64,000 nucleotides of DNA, taken from assembly GCA_947568835.1 (NCBI GenBank), contig OX387611.1, positions 8,250,001 to 8,314,000 on the forward strand. Reading direction: 5' to 3'. The notes beneath the pieces were generated by a model that saw only the letters and a program-made list of their open reading frames with translations, ran no database searches and was not told the origin of the DNA. This DNA is from Protonemura montana. Taxonomy: Eukaryota; Arthropoda; Insecta; Plecoptera; Nemouridae. Position numbers and translations under genes: made by a program. Of the stretch, positions 42,135 to 55,285 are shown in pieces. Numbering within the stretch: the first letter of the stretch is position 1; every line of letters starts with the position of its first letter.

Positions 42135-43025
42135 CTTTTTAGGAGATACCTGTTTCAGATTGCCACAAGAACCCTTGTTTCACCCACCCATTACTATTAT
42201 ATTGAGATGAACTGTTCGATGCCGGGCACGGGGTACTTGTTTTAGATTGCCATGACAACCCTTGTTTCACCCACTCATTACTAATACATTGTGATGAACT
42301 GCCCGATGCCGGGCACGGGTTACTTGTTTTAGATTGCCATGACAACCCTTGTTTCACCCACTCATTACTATTACATTGTGATGAACTGCCCGATGCCGGG
42401 CACGGGTTACTTGTTTTAGATTGCCATGACAACCCTTGTTTCACCCACTCATTACTATTACATTGTGATGAACTGCCCGATGCCGGGCACGAGTTACTTG
42501 TTTTAGATTGCCATGACAACCCTTGTTTCACCCACCCATTACTATTACATTGTGATGAACTGCCCGATGCCGGGCAAGGGTTACTTATTTTAGATTGCCA
42601 TGACAACCCTTGTTTCGCCTACCCATTACTATGACATTGTGATGAACTGTCCGATGCCGGGCACGGGTTACTTGTTTTAGATTGCCATGACAACCCTTGT
42701 TTCACCCACACATTACTATTACATTGTGATGAACTGCCCGATGCCGGGCAAGGGTTACTTATTTTAGATTGCCATGACAACCCTTGTTTCGCCTACCCAT
42801 TACTATGACATTGTGATGAACTGTCCGATGCCGGGCACGGGTTACTTGTTTTAGATTGTCATGACAACCCTTGTTTCACCCACTCATTACTATTACATTG
42901 TGATGAACTGCCCGATGCCGGGCACGGGTTACTTGTTTTAGATTGCCATGACAACCCTTGTTTCACCCACCCATTACTATCACATTGTAATGAACTGCCC
43001 GATGCCGGGCACGGGTTACTTGTTA
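42135..43025 (+). repeat. 87-bp minisatellite array, about 10 units, X-box-like site in most units
   Basis: Unit contains gaactgcccgatgccgggca, cgggttacttgttttagatt, gccatgacaacccttgtttc. The sequence attgccatgacaac fits the RFX X-box consensus RTHNYYWTRRNRAC at all 14 positions. 87 is 29 codons, so a 155-codon repetitive frame exists on the minus strand. Confidence 0.94.
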
Positions 43026-43999
43026 TATACCCTTTTCAAAAGATTTGCAATTTTTAATTATTGAACTGTAGGTACTTCTAGGCACTGACAAGAAAAGGTG
43101 GAACGTACCACAGAGAGTAGAGAGACCGACATATACATCTTCAAGAGTCAGATTGCTATGCCCCTTGGACTGTCTACGGGTTGGGGGTGGGGGGAGGTCA
43201 ATTGGTCACATTTTGTCCCTTGCCGTGAAGGTACATTCGTAAATTACGTTAGTAAATTACGCCTAAATTAAGCAAAATGCCACTTGAAGAAAAGTCTTGC
43301 CAGTCAGATAGTGCTTGGCCAAATTCTGCCTATCTGTGTTAAATACTTTTCAAATGAGACTTCACCGAAAATCTGTTAAAACTGAAACGGAAAATAAAAT
43401 TCCAAATCCAGCTCGTCATTATTGTGAGCCGCTAGAAAAAAACGACATCTTTGTCAAGAAGAAAAAAAACACCATAACGCAAGAATACTTCCATCAATGC
43501 ATCCAAGAAGGTACATCGCTGCTAACAAATACATATCGCTGCGTTCTACCAAATTGCTTATCTTTGCAAATTGTCCACCCTGTCCCCCCTTGCCCCCCCT
43601 TCACAGACTGAACGGCGTCGTCGGATGCTAGGGGTGATAAATCACCTCGATTCTCGACGGGCCCGCGTCTATCGATTTTCGTAGACTCTGGCCACCCCCG
43701 ACTGCCCCCCCCCCCCCCCCCCCTCCACCCCGTTCACAACCCCTCGACGGGGCAAACTACCCATGTTGGCTTCGCAACCCGTGGGAACTGCAACATGCAA
43801 CCCCTATTCGTATGACTTAAACAGGGGACATTGGTCAAAGTTCCTTCACCCGTAATTTACAGGATTGTTCGTCATATCGTTTGTAGTTGAGATAATTGTC
43901 TTTTTGTTTAATTAGCCATTTTTACTAATACATTTAATCTTAATTCACATTAGGCAGCGATAATATTTTCGAACATATGAAATATGTTAGTTTTTTAAT
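43026..43999. other. Intergenic, no supported gene
   Basis: Holds a 98-codon + frame (43315-43611) without recognised homology and a C19 run (43705-43723). Confidence 0.4.
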
Positions 44000-44255
44000 T
44001 ATTGACGTTGATTCTTTTAGTTAAATGCATTTACGATGCCTGAACTGGGTTTTTTTTGTTTACATTTTTTTGTGGTTCTTTTGTTATTGGAAAATTGTCA
44101 GGACTGCTTTAACCCTTGATAAAGTAACAGGCACAAGTAACGAAACGTTGGGATATTTTACTGTTCTTCACTTAGCTTAAAAAAAAACCCAGTTGAAATA
44201 GTTTTTGTCAGAACTAAGGCTAAGGTAAGATAAAGTAGACATGAGTCTAAAAACC
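44000..44255 (+). repeat. Hammerhead-like repeat, single copy
   Basis: Core cccttgataaagtaacaggc, then aagtaacgaaacgttggga. Ends agacatgagtctaaaaacca. Confidence 0.78.
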
Positions 44256-45121
44256 ATTCTCATTTGGGTGTTTTTGATCTACTTTATCTAACCTTAGCAC
44301 CCTTCTTAGCGACCTTCTAATTTTTTAAACTGTGCTTTTTAAATGCTTTTAGTTAACATATAATTTTCCCGGCGTTTCGCAACTTATGAAAAAAAATTAT
44401 GATTTTTAAATTTTTTGGTTAAATGGCTAGTTTAGACCATATGGTTTGTTCAACTATGAAACCCTGCCCCTATCTCCTTTTCAGCATGAAGTTGAGTCTA
44501 ATTTCAAGTTAGAGTTCCCTAAATGCAACGAACGCCCCTCTCCCTCTAGCCAGCTGATTCAAACGGAAACTAAACTGACAGCTTGTCTTTTGATGTTTCA
44601 CATGGGCTGTGTAATTATGCCAACAGCTGAAGCGCGTGCAAAGGTGATCGAGTTAAGCTGTTGTCAAGTTTAATTTCAAGTTTTGCTGACTCAATGGGCG
44701 GTGAAATTGTAAACTAATTAACTTGGCTCAAAATTAGAGATCCAGTTTTACACATTATTTTAACTTTGAGTTAAGATATTTTAGCTCATAGAAACATCTG
44801 GATTCGCTGCATGTGTTTGGTCATGGCAGTTATTTAAGTACCTCTTCAAATAGGAGTTTAAATAAATGGAAAATCGAGATTTTGATTTCAGTAACTTGAA
44901 AAGCTCTAATTTTGTGTTAATTCAATGAAACTTCTGCATATTCTTCTTTTTTTGGACTGCTTTTTTCAGACGAATTCCTCCCCTAAATATGATAAAAATG
45001 CTGTCGACATTGAATACATGATTTTTCTTTGAAATTCTTCACCACGCTTTGGTGATCACAGAAACGTTTTAGATTAAATGAACTTATAGGAGACTAAAAT
45101 CGCAAAAAAAAAACTTATACT

Positions 45122-45405
45122 GGTTTTTAGACTCATGTCTACTTTATCTAAACTAAGCACTAGTTTTGACAAAAACTATTTGAACTGGGTTTTGAATGCT
45201 AAGTGAAGAACAACTAAATTTCCCAACGTTTAGTAACTTCTTACCTGTTACTTTATCAAGGGTTAAAAAAGGTAACAGGTACAAGTTACGAAACGTTGGG
45301 AAATTTTGTTATTCTTCACTTAGCATTCAAAACCCAGTTAAAATAGTTTTTGTTAAAACTAGTGCTAAGTTTAGATAAAATAGCAATGAGTCTAAAAACC
45401 AGTAT
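45122..45405. repeat. Head-to-head pair of the hammerhead-like repeat
   Basis: Inverted halves meet near 45255 (caagggttaaaaaaggtaac). The outer ends are both gactcatgtctactttatc-type. Confidence 0.8.
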
Positions 45406-46393
45406 AGGTTTCGATAGTATTTTTTTCCAAATAAAACTAATCCTTGGCAATGAAACAATCTGTCAAAACATGATTATAAGATTACGATGAATGTTTTTGC
45501 TACTGATAGTAAAGATGCTGGGCGATCCTCTGGTTTCCATGACAACGCTAGGCGTGTCGAAGCGGTCGTAATGCGCAGGTCATTTTCCAGCACGTGAATC
45601 AAGAACGCCGAGCTCGGAAACTTGCTGACAAAAACAATATTTCTCTTTTCAAGCTGAATGCCACATCAAAAATGATAGATAAGGTAAAGATATGTTAAAG
45701 ATGCAAAATGTAAAGACGTTCTAGTCAAAATAGATCCAATAGAGTTGAAGAGATAATTTTAATTTTAAAATTAACTCAATAATAGCAAAAGCGTTCTTCA
45801 AAACTGTTTATTTTTTTCATAAATCATTGCTGAATGGAAGAACCAATCATTGATAGACAAAATTATGGGCAATCACGAAACTTTTCTCCGATTTCTTTAT
45901 CGTCTTTATAAGTAGCCAATACTAATTATATCAAATGCATTCTTAAATGTGTTTAAGTGTAAAATTAAATTCTGTAATACCCTGAAAACGGTCGTCCTAA
46001 ACATGAATTCATATTAATTATTCTAATAATGGAGATAAAATTAAAAGGGCTATGTGGATTTTCTAATGATAAGTTAAACTATGGCTTTGATTGCCGAGAG
46101 TGAAGGCAACAAGTCGATTAAACATGAGGTAAGATTTAAGTTTATGATTTAAAAATCATTACCCGGCAAACTGATATGAATAAAGAGTATTTACCCATTT
46201 ATCAATACTTGTTACTACATTTATTATAACCAATCATAACGTCAATTCAGATACTGTACACTTATTTACCATACTGTTTTTCGAAAAAAAAAAACAGTAC
46301 ATAAATATATAAAATAAATGTTTTTGAAAATTTATATGATAATCGATCCCTATATCAAAGCTCTCTGGGTGCATTTTTTTTCACTAGGTCTTA
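45406..46393. other. Intergenic, one X-box-like site
   Basis: gtttccatgacaac near 45534 matches the X-box consensus. Otherwise nothing recognised. Confidence 0.4.
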
Positions 46394-46655
46394 TACCGAA
46401 CAGTTTGGCGTATTGGATACACCTGTTCTCGTGAGATCACCGAATTTAAGCAACACTGCGCCAGGTCAGGTATTTGATGAGTGACCATCATACACATGAC
46501 TAGTTCTGTTAGGGAGAGAGGTCGGAGGGATGAAAGTTAGTACAGCAACTTCACTCGCCTTGCTTATCAACCTCTCGACAGCATGGATTTGTGGAGGAAT
46601 CCTGTTGTTCGCGTTGTACCGTCCTTCGGAAGGGACGTTAAGCCAATTGTCCTTC
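46394..46655 (+). repeat. 5S-SINE, 3' part replaced by another repeat
   Basis: Intact head and body up to aagggacgttaagcc. It then switches to sequence (46656-46765) similar to 60075-60140, ending in a poly(A)-like tract. Confidence 0.85.
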
Positions 46656-46765
46656 TGATGTGTTTCAATGTCGGGTTTCCGGTTCACTTTTCTTGCTCCG
46701 AGAATTTCGGCGGTGCAAATGGGTTTCAAATTGGGTTTTAAATCCACCCCAGTGCAGTCCAAACA
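46656..46765. repeat. Repeat fragment shared with 60075-60140 and 60440
   Basis: Contains cgggtttccggttcac, cttgctccgagaatttcgg and cggtgcaaatgggtttcaaa, with recognisable counterparts at 60 kb. Fused to a truncated 5S-SINE. Confidence 0.5.
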
Positions 46766-47234
46766 CAACATTTAAATCAAACTAAAAAAAAAAAAAAAAA
46801 ATATCAAAAAATAAAACAAAAAAGGGTACAGTTATTTTTTTGGGGTTTTTGAAATTTAAGTTCAATTACTCCGCTAGCTGCACTCAATTGAGATTGACGT
46901 CTATTAAAAAGCTTAGATCTAAATAATATTTACTTAAAAAGAAAAGGTTTGGTTAAACTGTGCTTTTCGATCAAACTGTTTGACCTTCTTTAGGGGAAAA
47001 TGATTAAAAAAAAAATCAAAATTATCCTTCACGCAAGATATAAGCAACAATGAAATACAAATTACAAAATATCAATATGATAATAATAAAAATAATATCC
47101 GAAGTAAAGTATAATGCAGCAAAATGTTACAAACTTATCAAAATGCGTTATTTTGAAATTTTCTAATGCCTATGAAAAATTCTTCACATTTTAACTTCCA
47201 AGCTGTCTTACGACAGCACACGTCACCAGATGAT

Positions 47235-47515
47235 AGTTTTTAGACTCATGTCTACTTTATGTAAACGTAGCACTAATTTAGACAGAAGCTATTTTAACTG
47301 GGTTTTGAATGCTAATTGAAGAACAACTAAATTTCCCGACGTTTCGCAACATGTACTAGTTACTTCTTCAAGGGTAAGAGCAGTCCTGACAATTTTCCAA
47401 TAACAAAAGAACCATGCACATAAAATTATAGCAATTACCTAGTTCAATCATCCTAAATGCATCTAAATAAAATAATCAGGGTCAATAACTAAAAAAACTA
47501 ACGTATTTTGTAATT
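47235..47515 (-). repeat. Hammerhead-like repeat, single full copy, minus strand
   Basis: Reverse complement of the 30.3-kb copy from tagactcatgtctactttat to aataatcagggtcaataact, with ttcccgacgtttcgcaacat in the core. Confidence 0.82.
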
Positions 47516-48730
47516 TTTAAAACATGACACCGAAAACTCAGATGTTTTGCATCGGCATCCTATTGTCCTTGTCGCAGTTTTAGGCAGTGAATTGGGACAG
47601 TCGTCATCCAGGCAAAGTTATAAACGGTTAGTAGGTATTTTTTAGAGTCTTACAATTCTCAAACTCTAGGTACATACCTTTACTCGAATGTACAAACTAG
47701 GTGGTTAGCGCATAATTGATTTTGCATCGCTCTAGAACATCAGAGATAAAAATAATAGTAATTAATTATCTAAAAATTAATTTAAAGTATAGTTCTATTT
47801 CTCCTCGCCCATGCACTGCTATTATTTTGATAAGAACATTTTTTTGCAATTTCATTTCATATTTTTATCCAGACAGACTGATTTTACACTGTAAGACATC
47901 TCCATTCAATTAATAATAATTATAAGAAGGCTAACAAGAATAGACAATAAGTAAAGTTAAACAATAAATCACACTATTTGGTTTCTTAAAAAAAAAAATA
48001 CCATTACAGTACTCTGATACCGTAAAATAACAACAACCTTTTATTACAAATGCACTGAAGAAGCTGATAATTGCACCGAGCCAGTCGGAGTAATGGTAAG
48101 TTTATTCCTGAAGTTCACGTTCACTTGCAAATTATCAGTAGCTCAGGTATCGTTCACATACGTGACGCAGGTAATCTTCGGTTACATTCCATCAATCATA
48201 TTATGATGTAGGAAATAATGTGCTATCGGTCAAACATATCAAAGTCTGTCAGTTATGAAATATCTACCACACAGAGGAGTATTATAACCTATCCTGACAA
48301 AAACGTTATTGTGTATAATATCATTTCATATCCTTCAAAATAAAAATAACACGTTTTAACAGTTTTTTATTAGCCGTCTTTACCTTTATTTTTAGTTGAT
48401 TGTCCAATACTGTCAAAAATGTAAACGATGTAGTCAAAATTCGAAACAAATCCCTTCTCATGAATGTTTTGCCCGTAGTTCCATTGAAAAAATAATATTT
48501 GTCAACGAGGCTTACATAAAGTACCTTCTCCCTCGAAATAAACAGAATTTTTCATCGTTATTATCCAAAAGACTAAACCCTTTTTTTAAATAACTTGTCA
48601 TAACATATGATCCAGTCGGCTTATGTGACGTAGAGAAACAAAAGTCGCTTTTATTTTCAAATTCGTATTGTCGCGGCAGATGTTTTCTAACGGTCTTTAT
48701 CGAGTGAGCGCATATCCAGGGTTCAGATAG
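47516..48730. other. Intergenic, nothing recognised
   Basis: AT-rich; no repeat family identified. Confidence 0.45.
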
Positions 48731-48970
48731 TCAGTGCTGGTTTGATGCTCGAAGGGAGTGGGTGTCTAGCGTTCAGTTGTCCCGAATCTGACATCGGGAC
48801 GTTTGCTTCAAATTTGCCTGGATTACGGGATAGAGTTATCGAAAGTGTGCTGCTAATTTTTTCGCAACGTATTCTACTCTCGTTGTGCGTGATTGTGTCT
48901 CCGTCTGGAAGTGCGTTTCATTCAAGTTTTCTCGCAACTAATCTGGATTACACGGCTGAATTATCTCAAG
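48731..48970 (+). other. Candidate first exon of an unknown + strand gene
   Basis: TCAGT at 48731-48735 resembles an arthropod initiator. ATG at 48745 opens a frame to a donor-like gtaaat at 48971 (last codon split after its first base). The peptide has a hydrophobic stretch VIESVLLIFSQRILLSLCVI and then SPSGSAFHSSF, like a signal peptide. No downstream exon was found in the window. Could be chance. Confidence 0.25.
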
Positions 48971-50904
48971 GTAAATTGTCAGAATGTTTTGGAAGATTTT
49001 GTGTAGATGGCCGGACGTTTTTGCGAAATGTGTTTATATGACAGTTTCATGCTTTGACATGATTTAAATAGAATCCAGTGGACTTTTTATGAGATTTGAC
49101 AGTGTTTTTAACGGTCATCAGCTGTTAATTTGAAAAATTCGAAGAATTTCGCTGTTGCAGCTTCCAATTACCTATAAACGAAATGTCCACCTACATAAAT
49201 TCTTCTTGGTAATTAGCTAGAGATTTGATTTGAAGTTTTCTAATGATCTTTTGTAAGATTCTACTACAATTTACGAGTCAAAACTAATTACTAATTACTT
49301 CTGCGTGCACTGCTCTTGCTAATTAGGTTTACACGCGCCGTGAGTGAACCGTACCTACTTTGATCTCACTTAACAAACAATATAGCCGAGCGTGAATTTA
49401 TTTTTTTATTCCTTTCTTGGCTACAGCGAGCAATTAGTGTAATCGAAATCACATTTTAATTGCGATTAAAGTTGTATTACAGATTTCAGACTTTTCATCT
49501 GGGGCTTTTTTAATTTTCAATTTTTCGCTCTGATTTTGGTGATAGCCGGTCATTTATCGACTGGCATCTGTCAGTTTGTTTGTCTATCTCTTTAATTATG
49601 TACGCCAGTCAATTCATGGCTGGGTAATTGTCGGATCAATTAGTTATCGAATCACAGAGGTACATAATAAATCGTTTTCATTTGAATTCAAAGCCAGAAA
49701 CCATCTGTTCAATCCAAATTTTCAATTTTTTATTCATAAGTCTTCTGGTTTTAGTCGTCCATGAGAGAAGAAAACATATCACAGTTCCCTATATGATTTT
49801 TTTCCCCACTAGCAATACGAACCCATGGTATAAGTATCGTTGGCGTATCCTTATACCATGATACTAACTAACCTATAGGTATAGCAATTCAAAGCAAAGT
49901 CAAAGACTAAAACTTTGACTAAAACTTTGACTTTGGCAAGTCAAAGCCAGTTCTATTTATTTTTCACTCGCCTTTTTCACGATAATTTAAAATGATTGCT
50001 TCTTATGTTTTGTGGTCACTGAACCAAAAAACGTTGTGCAAGCCAAAGATAAACAAAATTAAATCGACAGTTAGTAAAGCAGTGCCTTCTGGATGGCGAA
50101 TATTAAGTAACTAATCAGACAAGCGTTTAATTTCGGATGCACTTATTTTGGTTAGGCTCGTTGCTCCTTTGCTGAGCAAAAACTGACATTGACGGCGAAA
50201 AAAAGGCTTCGGTCCAGTGATGTTGACCAGTATGGTCAGGGGCAAGATTTGGGATTCGGGTTAGGGGTCAGGGAAGATTTAAACATATTTTCTTAATTAC
50301 CAGCGAGTTTATGGTCACTTTCCTGGTGATTGTTTTTCTTCGCAATGCTAGGGCCGATTCGTAAGCTTAGGAAATGATAAATAGCTCAGCAAAAATGTTA
50401 CAGATAAATGTTTGAATTCGTCAGTTTTTTTTTTACAAAAGTGAAATCTTTTTTGTATTCATAACACGAGTCACACGTCGCCGTTTGAAGTCGGCCATTT
50501 TTTTAAACATTTTTTTTGTTTGTCGTTACTGGTTGCATCAAACAGAATTACTGGAGAACAAAATGTGTTTCCTCCCAAAAAAAGGGAGAGAGAAGAGAAG
50601 TGAATAATTTACACGCTAAATTATTTAAAGTCTGCGTAGTTTAATCTGAACGAGCACGTGAAGTGTTTCCCATCTGTTGTTACGCAAGATTTTATTGGTT
50701 GTTAAAAGGTCGTTAGGTACTTGCAAAAATCTTACCTCCGGCTGATTTCTTAAATCAGTTTTTGAGAAATTCCCGTGAACGCTAGCCACACTTTTTAGGC
50801 GGGTTTGTATGCTTAACACAGGTAGATTGGATTTTAAAGTGGCAGTTAGGAGGTCTTTGTTCGATTTGTGTCCATCATGTCAAGTTTTCACATTTTAACA
50901 CGTT
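48971..50904. other. Intergenic, nothing recognised
   Basis: Has a small palindrome (ccatggtataag...cttataccatg, 49825-49862) and a local aaaactttgact repeat near 49905. Confidence 0.45.
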
Positions 50905-51235
50905 TCGTTCTGTTCAGGAGAGAGGCTGGAGCGATGAAAGTTAGTACAGCAACTTCACTCGCCTTACTTATCAACCTCTCGACAGCATGGATTTGTGGAG
51001 GAATCCTGCTGTTCGAGTTGTACTGTCCTTCGGAAGGGACGTGAAGCCGGTGGTCCCCTTGGTGCTCTTCGACAGGAGTAGGCTACGTGCCGGCACCGGG
51101 TTTCCCCTCCTCCCTTCTAGGCTAGGTTAGGTGCATCATCATCCTCATCATCATCCACTCATTCACCGACGCCATTAGACCAGTGCCGCAGGGCCAGATG
51201 TCAAAACAGTGCGTCGTTAAACACCACAAATAATA
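50905..51235 (+). repeat. 5S-SINE, headless, (AAT)n tail
   Basis: Starts at gttctgttcaggagagaggc and is otherwise complete, ending ttaaacaccacaaataataa. It lacks the internal promoter head. Confidence 0.9.
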
Positions 51236-51516
51236 ATAATAATTTAACAAGTTTCGAGTACCGATCTCAAATTACCCGGATAGCTGTTCCCAGAAAGAAA
51301 CTTCAAATCAAAGACCGCCATTTTTAAAGTCTTCAGATCTTGAGATCTCTTAAAAAGCCCGTGCTATTTTCAGTGTTTTTATTTGTAGTGTTTATGCTTT
51401 TCGTAGTTTTGACCTGTTAATAGGCTGAAAACGAATTTCAAAAACTCAGGATAAGTATTGAAATCATAGAGACACCTTGAACTTAGGGATTACTACCTGT
51501 TGCCAACAATGGATTG

Positions 51517-51641
51517 CGGTGTTTCCAACACGCCAAACCGTTCGGTGGTCACCCATCCAATACCTGACCCAGAGCAGTGTTGCTTAACTTCGATGATCTC
51601 ACGAGAACCGGTGTTTCTAACACGCCAAACCATTCGGTACG
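51517..51641 (-). repeat. 5S-like head pair, minus strand, no body
   Basis: A complete inverted head (ggtcacccatccaatacctg to ccattcggta) preceded by a partial second one (gtttccaacacgccaaaccg). Tandem layout without body, as at 40.5 kb. Confidence 0.8.
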
Positions 51642-52169
51642 TGAGAGAAAAACCCATGTCAAAATCATCTGTATGATTTTTTTTTACGAGCTGTATCATA
51701 GTGGCAATGGATTTAAAAGATAATAGAGGTTCTCTATTGCGACGGGGCACGCAATCAAAATTTTCAAAATTTTACCGGTTTTTTTGACCTGCTGTTCTAA
51801 AATAACCAAAATCAAGCGTAGCATGAAAGCCTCTGCTATAAAAATCACGTGGGCACAAAAATAACTTTTCCCGCCTCAAGATCCTGGTAGGCATGTTTGG
51901 AACTAATTTTACCAACGACAGAAATTTGAAACACATGTTTAGAAGGTTGGCATGTGAGTAGCTTAACACTCCAAGAGGCCATGTTTGTTGCTTCAAATGC
52001 GCATTTATGTCGCTGCCATGACAGCCAATTTGAAACATGTTGAAACATCTTTCATAAACATGCCGTGGCTTTCAATCTTAAGCAGGCGTCAAAGGATTTT
52101 AAAGAACCTCTCTATATTTTTAGGATAAGAATAGTTCAGGAGAAATACCAGCGAGAAAATACCTAATTG

Positions 52170-52305
52170 GTTAAAAAAAACTGTTTGAAATGGGTTTTGA
52201 ATGCTAAGTAAAGGGCTACTAAATTTCCCGACGTTTCGTAACATGTACTAGTAACTTCTTCAAGGGTTAGAGCAGTCCTGACCCTTGAAGAAGTAACTAG
52301 TAATT
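52170..52305. repeat. Hammerhead-like repeat pair, second half truncated
   Basis: Minus half through ttcttcaagggttagagcag, then a plus start cccttgaagaagtaactagt that breaks off. Confidence 0.72.
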
Positions 52306-53329
52306 CATTCGAATTTATTTGTCAAGGTCATTTCATTTACAGCTACTTTGACCTTGAGAACACATTTTTTTTTTTTAATTTCAAGCGTCTGTTCCAATTT
52401 TTTCTCCAAAATTTGCAGAAATATATATATTTTTTTCTTTTACAAATAATACCTCAGACAATCCATCAGTTTTTGGCCTAAGACCAACCAATGGCGCATG
52501 CGGCCGTCTTTTGTAACAAACCTACACAATTAAATTATTTTGACTCAAAATATCGATACATGCAATCGTCATGGTTAACATAAATAAATATTATTTGTAT
52601 ACGTAATACATTATTAATCTGCGAGAAATAACTAAAAGATATTTTACAAAAACGTGGACAAAGGCTGTTTTTTTTTAATTCTATCCCCCTGAGTTTTTGG
52701 GATATCAAGTTACAAAATATGACTAAAAACACCTCGAAAATTTCCTGAGCATTAATCACTCCAAACCCAATTAAACTTCAAACCTTGCCCGTCAATCAGC
52801 TCAAATCACTTCTTAATTAACTCTATCAAGATGGCATTTACCCCACCCCTTTCAAGCAAAACCCCTATTAAACCTGTAGCGTTGAACCCACCTACTACAT
52901 ACCTTATTTAACCAAAACAAGGCTAAGGGGGAGGCATCTTAACAGGTAAATAATTGATTTTGCCCCCTACCATCTCGTACCAAACTACCAAGGGGGTTGC
53001 ACGTAGGTAATTTACAGCCTGGTGAGGGAAGAAAACTCATAAAGGAATTGTAATGGAGCCGAGGGTGTGTATTTTCTATTGAGTTACTTTAGGGGTTGTA
53101 TTCTTGTTTCATTTCAAATGGCTTAGTGTAGATTTTTGTAAAGGGTGCTTAGAAGCATATCGTGCAAAGATAGGGGACTATTTTATGTGTCAAGCGTAAT
53201 TTGATTGGTTTTTGTATGAACCTAAGTGAATTTAGAGTCGTCGTTCGTAGAAGACTGGATTATTTTTTCGTTTTCAATGTCAATTTCAATTTAGATCTCC
53301 CATACAGAGCTGAGTGATTTAAATGTGAA
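52306..53329. other. Intergenic, nothing recognised
   Basis: No gene or repeat family identified. Confidence 0.45.
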
Positions 53330-53565
53330 TGGTGGTCACCCATTCAACGGCCGACTCAGTGCCGTTTTGCTTAACTTCTAATCGCTCAAATCTCTCTCTG
53401 TAACAGTGCTGGCCGTGTGTATGGTGATCACCCACCTAGCGGCTGACTCGAGACAATGTTGCTTAACTTAAATTACTCAAAATCTTTTAAACATAGCTGA
53501 CCGTGAAAATAGCGGTCACCAACTCAATGGCCAAAACGTAGCAGTGTTGCTTAACTTCTCCAGGA
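53330..53565 (-). repeat. Three decayed tandem 5S-like heads, minus strand
   Basis: Three units spaced about 90 bp apart, each with a ggtcacc(c/a)a(c/t)-type end and ttgcttaactt core. Older than the other clusters. Confidence 0.65.
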
Positions 53566-54310
53566 ATCAAAATGAGACGAAGTTATTGAATTGGATTGAT
53601 GGGCCATGTAAGGACTGCGGATAAAAATGGTGATTTAATGGAAATTTCACATTTATCCCGCCTTAATTTCGAATCATTCCACAAAGAAACGGTAGTTGCC
53701 TGGAAAAAATCCTAACACTACATGGCTTAATATTTAATGTAGGCTGGTACACAGCGACAGAAATTTTCTAACGAGATCCTCAAATCGAAAACCGAAAAAG
53801 AAAACAAAAATACAACCTTACCATTTACGGAACGAGGTATGAATCGAACATCAATATTTTACTCTGTTGCCTTTTGAGGATAGAACCGCAAAAAAAAAAC
53901 AGCTGACACAGAGAGTATTCTAGCAGCATTTTCCCATAATTGAGACCATAAGCAAGAAAAGATTGTCGGCCATTTTGTTTGTGGTCTTTTTCCCTGAATA
54001 TGGTTCGGTAAATATGCCGCGTTAAACTAAATAAGTAAAGTAATTTATACATATTTTTTCTTTCTCTCTTGCAAGTTGTCTCAGTAAGTAAGGAAGACAC
54101 TCTTTAGCCTTGACAGATCTCTTTTAATGATTCATATTTTCGGTCGTAAAGATCAAAGCAAACGTATGTACTTACCTACACAGAAGTCATAAACACTCTT
54201 TTAAATCATAGGGGGCATAAATTACTTGCATTACCCAACATTGCACACTGCATACAGTCTTTAAAAGGTGCCTGGACATCAGATAATTTCACACCTTGTC
54301 ACTGATCGTC

Positions 54311-54830
54311 GAGCACAGAGGCGACGGCGAGTGTCCGCTCCTTTGCGTGGAGTGAAACAAGCACCCTGTCACAGAATGTCCAGCACAGAGGCGACGGCGA
54401 GTGTCCGCTCCTTTGCGTGGAGCGAAACAAGCACCCTGTCACGGAATGTACAGCACAGAGGTGACGGCGAGTGTCCGCTTCTTTGCGTGGAGCGAAACAA
54501 GCGCCCTGTCACGGAATGTCCAGTACAGAGGCGACGGTGACTGTCCGCTCCTTTGCTTGGAGCGAAACAAGCACCCTGTCACGGAATGTCCAGCACAGAG
54601 GCAACGGCAAGTGTCCTCTTCTTTGCGTGGAGCGAAAGAAGCACCCTGTCACGGAATGTCCAGCACAGAGGCGACGGCGAATGTCCGCTCCTTTGCGTGG
54701 AGCGAAACAAGCACCCTGTCACGGAATGTCCAGTACAGATGCGACGGCGAGTGTCCGCTCCTTTGCATGGAGTGAAACAAGCACCCTGTCACGGAATGTC
54801 CAGCACAGAGGCGACGGCGAGTGTCCGCCA
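54311..54830 (+). repeat. 70-bp minisatellite array, about 7.5 units
   Basis: Unit contains cagcacagaggcgacggcga, gtgtccgctcctttgcgtgg, agcgaaacaagcaccctgtc. All three + frames stay open, a repeat artefact. Confidence 0.95.
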
Positions 54831-54867
54831 CTAGGCTTACCTTTTGCGATACGTAGTCTGGCTGAAA

Positions 54868-55285
54868 CGGTGTTGAAAACACCTGTATATGTGAGATCAC
54901 CGAAGTTAAGCAACACTGCGCTGAGTCAGGTATTGGATGGGTGACCATCATACACATGACCAGTTCTGTTCAGTGGAGAGATTGGAGGGTTGCAAGTTAG
55001 TACAGCAACTTCATTCGTCTTGCTTATCAACCGCTCGACAGCTTGGATATGTTTGGGGAGTTTTTTTCTTTTTCCGTCCTTCGAAAAAGTTGTTAAATCG
55101 ACGGTCCCCTTGGTGCTCTTCGACAGGAGTAGGCTACGAGCCAGCAATATGTTTTCCCTCCTTCCTTCTAGCCTAGGTTAGGTTCATCATCATCCTCATC
55201 ATCACCCAATAATTCACCGACGCCTACAGACCAGTGCCACAAGATCAGGTCAAAACAGTGCGTCGTTAAAACCCACTTCACCAAT
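54868..55285 (+). repeat. 5S-SINE, full-length
   Basis: Begins in the head (gtgttgaaaacacctgta) 35 bp after the 70-bp satellite and ends near aacagtgcgtcgttaaaacc. The core cgtccttcg is disrupted. Confidence 0.88.

Noticed and set aside
42139..42606. 155-codon minus-strand open frame with 29-residue repeats
   Set aside because: The repeat unit is 87 bp, divisible by three, so any stop-free unit gives a long frame. No start context, splice sites or recognisable protein.
43315..43611. 98-codon + frame
   Set aside because: Lys/Thr-rich AT-driven composition, no splice or start support, no recognised domain.
54268..54944. Overlapping + frames of 90-157 codons in all three frames
   Set aside because: By-product of a 70-bp tandem repeat and the SINE head after it.
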